Origin: Gammaproteobacteria bacterium
GTDB lineage: Bacteria; Pseudomonadota; Gammaproteobacteria; Steroidobacterales; Steroidobacteraceae
NCBI GenBank assembly: GCA_016882265.1
Contig: VGVB01000016.1
Location: forward strand, 1 to 51,652
DNA: 51,652 nt
Reading direction: 5' to 3'
Made by a program: the position numbers and the translations under genes. The stretch's first letter is position 1, and every line of letters begins with the position of its first letter. The notes below the pieces were generated by a model. That model saw only the letters and a program-made list of their open reading frames with translations. It was not told the origin of the DNA and did not search any database. Of the stretch, positions 39,739 to 47,280 are shown in pieces.

Positions 39739-40212
39739 TCAGCCGACATGCTGTTGGCTCTGGAGTATTGCGCGCAGCCGCTTCACTATGCCCGCGCCCT
39801 GCGGCATTTCCGTGGAATTGCCGCAGGGATCAACGCGCAGCCCCACGCCGCCGTTAGCAAGGAAGAGAAGATGAGTCTCGCCGTCCCACATCCGGTACCC
39901 ACCAGAGTCGTTCTCTACCCGCAACCCGAAGCTTCTCGACACTTCGCCCTTGAACACCTGTATCACTTGCAGGGTGTAGTTGAAAGCTGACCAGCCTTCC
40001 GGATCTGAGCTGTTGTCGCCGAGCGGCTCGGTGCGAACGACCCGAACGACGACGATGGCAGCGCTGCCTGTAGCCTCCTCCTCGAGACTCGGGTAGTGGT
40101 AACTGGTACCCGTGGGATCACCGGGATCGAGACATACTGCTGATGCATTGGCACCGAACCCCACAAACACGACTAACGGTGCTGCCATACTTCGCGGAGT
40201 TCGCAGGTTCAT
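39739..40212 (-). CDS. Secreted protein resembling TIMP/NTR-like hypothetical proteins
   Basis: A 157-residue protein with a signal peptide (about residues 9-25, ending near ANASA), then CLDPGD. It has a beta-rich body (AAIVVVRVVRTE, FNYTLQVIQVFKGE, FGLRVENDSGG) and a late VDPCGNSTE segment, the layout of bacterial proteins related to the netrin/TIMP fold. Two cysteines could form one disulfide. The function is unknown. Codon use and base composition are visibly less GC-rich than in the neighbours, suggesting recent acquisition. The ATG at 40212 has no strong ribosome site. Confidence 0.6.
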   Translation of the reverse strand: MNLRTPRSMAAPLVVFVGFGANASAVCLDPGDPTGTSYHYPSLEEEATGSAAIVVVRVVRTEPLGDNSSDPEGWSAFNYTLQVIQVFKGEVSRSFGLRVENDSGGYRMWDGETHLLFLANGGVGLRVDPCGNSTEMPQGAGIVKRLRAILQSQQHVG

Positions 40213-40224
40213 GTGGGCCAATGA

Positions 40225-42669
40225 CTACTCACATTTCGCAGCAATCGAACTTTCGTCTCCTGGTCGATTCCCACGACCATCGCTCCCCGCCTGCGCCGCC
40301 CCCTCCCCTGCCGCCTTCCTCCCCTCCCTGAGCACCCACACCCCCAGCGCCGGCAGCAGCAGCATCGCGCCGAGCATGTTCACCGTGAACATGCAGGTGA
40401 GCATGACGCCGACGTCGGCCTGGAACTTGAGCGGCGAGAACGCCCAGGTGGCGACGCCGATCGACAGCGTGATGCCGGTGAACACCACCGCCGCGCCGGT
40501 CACGCGCAGCGCGCCGCGGTAGGCGTCGCGCAGCGAGTCGCCGCGGCGCAGGAACTCCTGCATGCGGCTGAACAGGTAGATGCCGTAGTCGACGGCGATG
40601 CCGGCACCGAGCGCGACCATCGGCAGCGTGTTGACCTTGAGGCCGATGCCGACCAGCGCCATCACCGTGTACACCAGCAGCGAGCCGAGCGACAGCGGCA
40701 CAACGACGATGAACGTGCCGGCGAGCGAGCGGAAGTTGACCAGGCACATGGCGACGATCGCGGCGAACAGCCAGGCGAGGATCACCAGCTCCTTGGCCTC
40801 GACCTCCTCGTTCTGCGCGGCCATCACGCCAACGTTGCCGGTGGCGAGCCGGTAGCTCACGCCCGCGGTCGGCTCGCGCTCGCGGTAGTCCTTGACCGCG
40901 GCGACCACCCGCTCAATCGTCTCGGCGCGATGGTCGGCAAGGAACAGCATCACCGGCATCACGCTGCAGTCGCGATTCAGCAGCCCGGTGCTGGTCTCAA
41001 TGTAGGTCTGCGCCTGCACGAGCTGGCGCTGGTCGCGCGGCAGGCTGCGCCACTTCAGGCTGCCCTCGCTCCAGCCGGCGCTGACCACCTTGGAGACGCC
41101 GGCGAGGCTCAACACGTCGCGCACGCCAGCGACGTTGGCCATGTGCCAGGCGAAGCGGTCGATTGCGTCGATGGTCCGGTAGTCGATGCAGCCGTCCGCC
41201 GCGGTCTCGACGATCACGTTGATGATGTCGGTGCCGATCGAAAAGCGCTCGCTGATCAGGTGGCTGTCGCGGTTGTAGCGTGAATCCGCGCGCAGCTCCG
41301 GCACGCCCGCCTGCGTGTCGCCGATCGGCGTCTCGCGGCCCTTCAGATAACCGGCCACGCCGATCACTGCAGCGACGGCGATGATCACGAGCGACGGCCC
41401 GCGGCCGGTGATGCGCGCGAGCCCGTCCCACAGCCGTGCAAGCTGCTGCTGGCGCCGTTCCACGCGAGTCCGGTAGCGGTCGGTCAGCGGCACGTAGGAG
41501 ACCAGTACCGGCAGCAGCACCAGATCGGTCAGGATGATCACCGCGACGCCGAGGCTGGCGGTCACCGCCATCTCGCGAATCACCTGCACCGGAATCAGCA
41601 GGATGGTGACGAAGCCGACCAGGTCGGACAGCAGCGCGATGATCGCCGGCAGGAACAGCAGCCGGAACGCGCGCCGCGCCGCCTCCTCGCTGCCGAGGCC
41701 GGCCTGCGCCGCGTCGCTGACCGCGCTGATCTTCTGCACGCCGTGGCTGGTGCCGATCGCGAAGATGATGAACGGCACGAGGATGCCGAGCGGATCGACG
41801 CCGTAGCCGAGCACGACCAGCAGCCCGAGCATCCACACCATCGCGGTCAGCGAGCAGACGATCGGCACCAGCGCGATGCGCCACGACTGGATGTACAGCC
41901 ACACGAACAACAGCGTCAGCCCGACCGTGACGATCGCGAAGGTGACGACCGACAGCGCGCCCTCGGCGACCGCGCCGACCACCTTGGCAAAGCCGATCAT
42001 GTGTACCGAGACTGGCACCTGCACCGCGACCTCGAGACTCGCGCCCTCGAGCCGCTGGCGTACCTTGCGTTCGAGCTCGCGCGAGATCTCGATGTAGTCG
42101 ACCGCTGCGCCGGTCTCCGGGTCGGCATCGAGAAGCTGCGCGCTGACCATCGCGCCGGAGAAGTCGTTGGCGACCAGCCGGCCGACGATGCCGGCCTTGA
42201 GGATGTTCTCGCGCACGCGCGCCAGCCCGGCCGCATCGGCGGTGAAATCCGACGGGATCACGTCGCCGGCCTCGATGCCGCCCTCGACCACCTCGTTGTA
42301 GCGTGTATTCGGCGTCCACAGCGACTGCACCCGGGCGCGGTCGACGCCCTTGATGAAGAACACCTCGTCGGTGGCAATGCGCAACGCCTCGAAGAACTCC
42401 GGCGTGAACATATTGCCGTCGCGCGCGACCAGCGCGATCAGCACGCGGTTGGCGCCGCCGAACTCGTCCTTGTGGTCGAGATAGGTGCGGATGTACTCGT
42501 GCTGCAGCGGCAGCTGCTTGTTGAAGTTGGTGTCGAGCCGCAGGCCGGTGGCGGCGGTCCAGCCGAGTGCCGCGGTCACCAGCGCGAACAGCACCAGAAT
42601 CAGCCGGCGCCGGCCGAAGACGAGCGGTTCGAGCCGCGCGACCAGCGCCGATTCGCCGCCGGCCTTCAC
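40225..42669 (-). CDS. RND/MMPL-family transporter permease
   Basis: An 814-residue inner membrane protein with two repeats of about six helices and two large periplasmic loops, the RND layout. The N-terminal helix (RLILVLFALVTAALGW) precedes LRLDTNFNKQLPLQHEY. The first membrane block has VPFIIFAIGTSHGVQKISAV, and the second has VALGAGIAVDYGIYLFSRMQEFL, typical of the MMPL/HpnN sub-group that moves lipids rather than drugs. No adaptor (membrane fusion) protein gene is nearby. It is the last gene of the DUF1302-DUF1329-YCF48 operon and overlaps the YCF48-like gene by ATGA, so it is probably the inner membrane motor of that system. Confidence 0.9.
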   Translation of the reverse strand: MKAGGESALVARLEPLVFGRRRLILVLFALVTAALGWTAATGLRLDTNFNKQLPLQHEYIRTYLDHKDEFGGANRVLIALVARDGNMFTPEFFEALRIATDEVFFIKGVDRARVQSLWTPNTRYNEVVEGGIEAGDVIPSDFTADAAGLARVRENILKAGIVGRLVANDFSGAMVSAQLLDADPETGAAVDYIEISRELERKVRQRLEGASLEVAVQVPVSVHMIGFAKVVGAVAEGALSVVTFAIVTVGLTLLFVWLYIQSWRIALVPIVCSLTAMVWMLGLLVVLGYGVDPLGILVPFIIFAIGTSHGVQKISAVSDAAQAGLGSEEAARRAFRLLFLPAIIALLSDLVGFVTILLIPVQVIREMAVTASLGVAVIILTDLVLLPVLVSYVPLTDRYRTRVERRQQQLARLWDGLARITGRGPSLVIIAVAAVIGVAGYLKGRETPIGDTQAGVPELRADSRYNRDSHLISERFSIGTDIINVIVETAADGCIDYRTIDAIDRFAWHMANVAGVRDVLSLAGVSKVVSAGWSEGSLKWRSLPRDQRQLVQAQTYIETSTGLLNRDCSVMPVMLFLADHRAETIERVVAAVKDYREREPTAGVSYRLATGNVGVMAAQNEEVEAKELVILAWLFAAIVAMCLVNFRSLAGTFIVVVPLSLGSLLVYTVMALVGIGLKVNTLPMVALGAGIAVDYGIYLFSRMQEFLRRGDSLRDAYRGALRVTGAAVVFTGITLSIGVATWAFSPLKFQADVGVMLTCMFTVNMLGAMLLLPALGVWVLREGRKAAGEGAAQAGSDGRGNRPGDESSIAAKCE

Positions 42670-43694
42670 GGCGCCGCTCCCGGCAGCGGCAGACGCCGCA
42701 CGCCGTTCTCGCCGGCCACGATCAGCGCGCCGGCGCCGGCCGCCAGCACCGCCGCGATCGCCTTGCGGTCGTCCTGCTGGGTCATCGTGAAGCTCCGCCC
42801 GCCGTCGCGACTGACGAGCAGCACGCCGGTCATGCCCGCGAGCACGACCGTCGTGTCATCGAGGCGCGCGCCCGCGGTCAGCATCGCGACGGTGCCGGCC
42901 TCGAGCGGCTGCCAGCTCGTGCCGCCGTCCTCGGAACGGAACAGATGGCCGCGCAGGCCGAAGGCCAGCAGCGTCGCGCCGTCGAGCGGCAGCAGCCCGT
43001 AGAACGAGCCCTCGTACGGCGAGGGCAGCTCGCGCCAGGTGCGTCCGACATCGTCGGACCGGAACAGCCGCCCGGCCTCCGCACCGAGATACAGCGCGCC
43101 GCCGGGCCCGGCGGCCAATGTGTTCAGGTGAAACTCGAGGCCGAGGTCAACGCCGGCGTCCAGCTCATCCGCCGCGGGCGCGGGCAGCTCTGCGCCCGGC
43201 AATGGCGCCGGCTCGAACGGCACCTCTTCCCAGCTCCGGCCGCCATCCGCGGTGACCAGCAGCCTGCCGTAGGCGCCGACCGCCACGCCACGCTCCGCAT
43301 CAGCGAGCCAGGCATCGAGCAGCGGCTGGCCATCCTCCGGCGTGAAGCGCACGCGCGTCCACTGCGCGCCACCGTCCCAGGTGCAGAGAATGAGGCCCGC
43401 ATGTCCGACCGCACAGCCGTGTTCCGCGCTGGCGAAGGACACGGCGGTCAGGTTGGCGCTGCCCGGCACCTGTACCTGGGTCCAGCTCGCGCCGGCGTCG
43501 GCCGAGAACAGCACGTGGCCGCGCTCGCCGACCGCGACGATCCGGTCGCCGGCGCGCGCCAGGTCGAGCAGCAGCGAGCGGGACGCCAGCGGCGCGATGA
43601 CCGCGGGCCGCGCCGCCGGATCCGTGCCGGCATCGTCCTGCGGCAGTGCGGGCGCGGCTGCCACGAGGGCGAGCGCCGCGACCGCCGCGCGCAT
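42666..43694 (-). CDS. YCF48/BNR-repeat secreted beta-propeller protein
   Basis: A 342-residue protein with a signal peptide (MRAAVAALALVAAAPAL) and about six repeats of the type VGERGHVLFSADAGASW and VGAYGRLLVTADGGRSWEEV, the sialidase-like BNR/YCF48 propeller. YCF48/Hcf136 assists photosystem II assembly in cyanobacteria, but homologues in non-photosynthetic bacteria, as here, lie beside RND and DUF1329 genes and likely act as periplasmic assembly or adaptor proteins. The ATG is one base after the DUF1329 stop, and the stop overlaps the RND start. Confidence 0.88.
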   Translation of the reverse strand: MRAAVAALALVAAAPALPQDDAGTDPAARPAVIAPLASRSLLLDLARAGDRIVAVGERGHVLFSADAGASWTQVQVPGSANLTAVSFASAEHGCAVGHAGLILCTWDGGAQWTRVRFTPEDGQPLLDAWLADAERGVAVGAYGRLLVTADGGRSWEEVPFEPAPLPGAELPAPAADELDAGVDLGLEFHLNTLAAGPGGALYLGAEAGRLFRSDDVGRTWRELPSPYEGSFYGLLPLDGATLLAFGLRGHLFRSEDGGTSWQPLEAGTVAMLTAGARLDDTTVVLAGMTGVLLVSRDGGRSFTMTQQDDRKAIAAVLAAGAGALIVAGENGVRRLPLPGAAP

Positions 43695-43695
43695 A

Positions 43696-45075
43696 TCAGC
43701 GCGTTCCGCGCCGCGCGATCGCCGCCGGGCTGAAGTCCGCGGGCGTGCGCCTGGCGTTGAAGTTGACCGTCATCGGCTCCTCGTTGTCGAGGCCGAGCGC
43801 GAGGTAGCGGCCCGCCTGCAGGTCATAGGTCAGCTCCAGCGTGGTCCAGAAGGTCGGGATCTCGTAGTAGTTGATCGAGTGCCCTTCCTGCACGCGCCAG
43901 AGCTGGTCGCGGTTGTCGTAGCAGTCGACCACCAGCACCTGCCACGAATCCTCGTCGATGTAGAAGGTGCGGCGCTTGTACAGGTGCCGCTGGCCGGGCT
44001 TCAGCACCGCGTCCACGACCCACACGCGATGCAGCTCGTAGCGCGCGTGCTGCTGGTTGATGTGCAGCGGCCGGATGATGTCGCTGTTCCTCAGCTTGTC
44101 GCTGTGCAGCGGGTAGGCGTTGTACGGCACGAGCATCTCGCGCTTGCCGAGCAGCTTCCAGTCGTAGCGCTCGGGGCTGCCGTTGTAGATGTCGAGCTGG
44201 TCGGCGGTGCGCAGGCCGTCGCTGCCGGTGCCGGGGTTGTCGAAGGCGATGTTCGGCGCGCGGCGCACGCGGCGCTGGCCGGGGTTGTACAGCCAGGCCT
44301 TGCGGTGCTCCCTGGTCTGGTCGAGCGTCTCGTGCACCAGCAGGATTTCGCCGGCGAGGCGCGCCGGCGACAGCGTCTCCTGGATGAAGTACAGGATCAC
44401 GTTGTCGAGGCCGGCCTCGGTCGCGCCGGGCAGGCTGTAGCCGACCATCGACTCGTCGTGGAAACGTACCAGCGTGTGGCTGCCGCTGCGCGTGACCGCG
44501 GCCTGACCGATCACGCGCTCGGCGACGTCCACGCGGTAGCGCAGGATGTGGTTCCAGATGACCTCGACACCCTCGCCCGGAATCGGGAACGGGATGCCGA
44601 TGATCGCGCCGGTGACGCCGGTGCCGCCGCCGGTCACCGTCGCGGTCGTCGCATGGGCTTTGGTTGCATCGTAGATCCGCTGCGGGAAAGCGGCGCTGCG
44701 GTGGCTCGGATACACGTCCATGAAATAGCTGCTCTTGTAGGTCTTGAGCAGCTCCTCGTGGCCGGCGGTCAACTGGTCCGCGTAACGCGCCATGTTGGCA
44801 GCATCGACCCGGTACAGCGGCTTGTCGGCCGCGAACGGATCCGGATGATGGCCGCCCGACTTGAAGCCGGGGAAGCCGGCCTCGGCCGCGGAACGGATAC
44901 CGCCGGTCCACGCCGGGATCGTGCCGGCGGCATTGCCGGTCTTTTCCGCGCCGATCGGCGTCAGGTCCGCGCCGAGCCGCGCCGCCTGCTGCGGCGTGAC
45001 GCCGGCACTGGCGGGCCCGGCCGCGCACAGCAGCGACAGCAGGCCAAGGCATGCGGCTTTCCTGAGATTGTTCAT
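43696..45075 (-). CDS. DUF1329 family outer membrane/periplasmic protein (LolB-like)
   Basis: A 459-residue protein with a signal peptide (LGLLSLLCAAGPASA). It has the DUF1329 start GVTPQQAARLGADLTPIGAEK, followed by internal AGTIPAWTGGI, RRAPNIAFDNPG, MLVPYNAYPLHS and the C-terminal WTTLELTYDLQAGRY. Predicted folds of this family resemble the lipoprotein carriers LolA/LolB, so lipid or hydrophobic cargo transport in the periplasm is a reasonable inference. The ATG at 45075 follows GGAGC. It is paired with DUF1302, its constant partner. Confidence 0.92.
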   Translation of the reverse strand: MNNLRKAACLGLLSLLCAAGPASAGVTPQQAARLGADLTPIGAEKTGNAAGTIPAWTGGIRSAAEAGFPGFKSGGHHPDPFAADKPLYRVDAANMARYADQLTAGHEELLKTYKSSYFMDVYPSHRSAAFPQRIYDATKAHATTATVTGGGTGVTGAIIGIPFPIPGEGVEVIWNHILRYRVDVAERVIGQAAVTRSGSHTLVRFHDESMVGYSLPGATEAGLDNVILYFIQETLSPARLAGEILLVHETLDQTREHRKAWLYNPGQRRVRRAPNIAFDNPGTGSDGLRTADQLDIYNGSPERYDWKLLGKREMLVPYNAYPLHSDKLRNSDIIRPLHINQQHARYELHRVWVVDAVLKPGQRHLYKRRTFYIDEDSWQVLVVDCYDNRDQLWRVQEGHSINYYEIPTFWTTLELTYDLQAGRYLALGLDNEEPMTVNFNARRTPADFSPAAIARRGTR

Positions 45076-45096
45076 GGTGTGCTCCGGCCGCTGAGG

Positions 45097-47184
45097 TTAG
45101 AACGAGTACTTGACGGTCGCTGCGACGAAGTCGCGGTCGCCGAGTTCGTTGTAGCGGCCCGCGCCGCCGAACCGCGTGTAACTCAGATCCAGTTCCCAGG
45201 TCGCCTGGTAATTGGCGTTGAGACCGAGCGTGGCGCCGTAGCGCCCGTCGACGAAATTGCCGCCCGGCCCCGGCGTCGTGCCCGAGACATCGTGCGACCA
45301 GACGAGGCGCGGGCTCACGTTCCACGGGCCGACCAGGCCGAGGTAGTCGAAGCGCAGCGCCAGCCGGTAGCCCCAGGACGTCGCATCGGCAAAGCGATTC
45401 TGCGGCTCGACTTCGCCGAAGTGCCGGCCGGCCAGCAGGTCGTTGCCGGAAACCGAAGTGCCCGGGCCGTTGAAGCGCAGGCCGCGGCCGTTCGGTCCGC
45501 CGGACAGCTTGTCCGGGAAATCGGCCACGTGCGTCACTCCGGCCTCGAGCACCGCGATCGCCTGTGAGGCGCCGAGCAGCGGCGGGAAAGCCCTGGTCGC
45601 GGTGACCTGCGCCTGCCAGACGTCGAACACGTCCCAGCCCTGCACGACCTGACTGACCTCGTACCTGCCGAGCTGGCCGCAGCGCGTGATGGTCGGCAGC
45701 GCCGGCGTGCAGACCGGCGGTACCGCGACGCCGCGCGCGGCCAGCGCCGCGGCCTCGAACGGCGTCAATGCCGCGAACAGCAGCTCGACATCGTCGAACT
45801 GCAGCGGCACGTCCTGCCGGTACGACACCTCGCCCTGCAGCGCGATGCCGGTCGTGCCGAGCTGGGTGTTGAACGACACGCCGAAGAGCCGGATGTCCTC
45901 CGGGTACTGCGTGAAATAGCTCGCCGTCTTCGCATACTCGTGCGTCGCCAGGTTGGTGGCCTGCGCGATGACGTCGCCGCCGCCGAGCACGGTGTTGCCG
46001 GCGATCGTCGCGTACTGGGCCGCGGTCGCCAGTGACAGGTTGCCACCCGCGCCCGCCGCTGTGCTGGCGCCTGTATTGGCCGCGATCGCGACGGCCGTGC
46101 CGAGCGGCAGGCCCGCGGCCAGGCCATAGGCGGTCGCGATCGCCGTGGTCAGCGTGCCGAGCGAATTGGCGATGCCGGCCGGCGTGCCGGTACGGCCACT
46201 GATCAGCGGCAGCTTGCTGTGGTAGTTGACGAAGTAGAAACCGATTTCGGTGCCCTGGCTGAAGTCGGGCAGGAACCAGCGCAGCGCGACGCCGTACTGG
46301 CCGGAATCGGACGGCTCCTCGGTCGGGCCGCGGTTGACCGCCTGGAAATCGGGGATCAGCGGGCCGCCGAGCGGCCGGAAGTCCACGCCGTGATCCGAGA
46401 AGGCGCCGAAGCCGAGAAACACCTGGCTGCCGCCGCGCGGCACGAAGTCGTTGGCGGCGAAGAAGCTGCCGACCGGTTCCGGCTCCGTGCGATCCCAGTC
46501 GAAGATCGCGATCGCCTCGGCGGTCACGTTGCCGGTCAGCGCGTACGAGACATACAGCATTTCCTGCGGCAGGTAGGCCTCGCGGAGCTCGGAGCCCGGC
46601 ACGCGCAGCGCCGACACGTCGAAATGGTTGATCGCGTTGTTGATGCCGGCCTGGATGAAGGTGCTCTCGCCCCAGTTGACCACCTGACGACCGGCGCGGA
46701 TGCCGAGCTCATGGCCGCCGAGATCCCAGCGCCCGTGCGCGAAGGCGTCGAGCAGCCGCAGGTAGGAGCCGGCCAGATCGCGGCCCGACTCGCTGATCGG
46801 CGTGCGCGCGGTCGGCTGCTCCTCAACCTCGTAGTCGTACAGCGCCGAGCCGCGCACGAACAGACCGAAACTGCCGCGCTCGAGCGCGAACTCGGACACG
46901 GCCTTCACCGCGTTCGAGACCAGGCCGGTTTCGTAGTTCAGGTTGCCGTCGTCGATGTTCGGCGAGCGGCCGGTGCCGCCATCGGCGGTGCCGATCAGCC
47001 GCGGATCCGGATGCTCGACCCGGTAGAGCTGGCCCCAGGACAGCGTCGTGTCGAGGCTGATGTTCCAGTCGCCGGCAGTGAAATCGACCGCTCCGGCCGC
47101 CGGAATGCCAGCGGCAGTGACCAGTACGGCGGCCACGGCGGCGCGCAGCGCGCGCGGCAGGGCTGGGCTGGCATCGTTGTTCAT
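45097..47184 (-). CDS. DUF1302 family outer membrane beta-barrel protein
   Basis: A 695-residue protein with a signal peptide ending near AAGA and then VDFTAGDWNISLDTTLSWG. The body is a large beta-barrel with many aromatic strand ends (GRQVVNWGESTFIQAGIN, YLPQEMLYVSYAL) and it ends in KYSF, a proper outer membrane terminus. Members are thought to form a channel working with DUF1329. The ATG at 47184 follows CAGGGGA; an upstream extension of 30 residues is not credible. It begins the four-gene operon down to the RND permease, 96 bases after plsB. Confidence 0.92.
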   Translation of the reverse strand: MNNDASPALPRALRAAVAAVLVTAAGIPAAGAVDFTAGDWNISLDTTLSWGQLYRVEHPDPRLIGTADGGTGRSPNIDDGNLNYETGLVSNAVKAVSEFALERGSFGLFVRGSALYDYEVEEQPTARTPISESGRDLAGSYLRLLDAFAHGRWDLGGHELGIRAGRQVVNWGESTFIQAGINNAINHFDVSALRVPGSELREAYLPQEMLYVSYALTGNVTAEAIAIFDWDRTEPEPVGSFFAANDFVPRGGSQVFLGFGAFSDHGVDFRPLGGPLIPDFQAVNRGPTEEPSDSGQYGVALRWFLPDFSQGTEIGFYFVNYHSKLPLISGRTGTPAGIANSLGTLTTAIATAYGLAAGLPLGTAVAIAANTGASTAAGAGGNLSLATAAQYATIAGNTVLGGGDVIAQATNLATHEYAKTASYFTQYPEDIRLFGVSFNTQLGTTGIALQGEVSYRQDVPLQFDDVELLFAALTPFEAAALAARGVAVPPVCTPALPTITRCGQLGRYEVSQVVQGWDVFDVWQAQVTATRAFPPLLGASQAIAVLEAGVTHVADFPDKLSGGPNGRGLRFNGPGTSVSGNDLLAGRHFGEVEPQNRFADATSWGYRLALRFDYLGLVGPWNVSPRLVWSHDVSGTTPGPGGNFVDGRYGATLGLNANYQATWELDLSYTRFGGAGRYNELGDRDFVAATVKYSF

Positions 47185-47280
47185 GGTGTTCCCCTGCACA
47201 GGCCCGAGCGGGCGACGGCAGTATATCAGCAGGCCACGCGTGGCAGCGCCGCCGCGCACAGCTTTGCACTGCAAAAAGAA

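Noticed and set aside
40185..40194. A further copy of CCATACTTCG, the core of the candidate operator repeats at 12786-12835.
   Set aside because: It lies inside the secreted-protein gene, matches only 10 bases, is single and has no promoter nearby. A chance match is likely.
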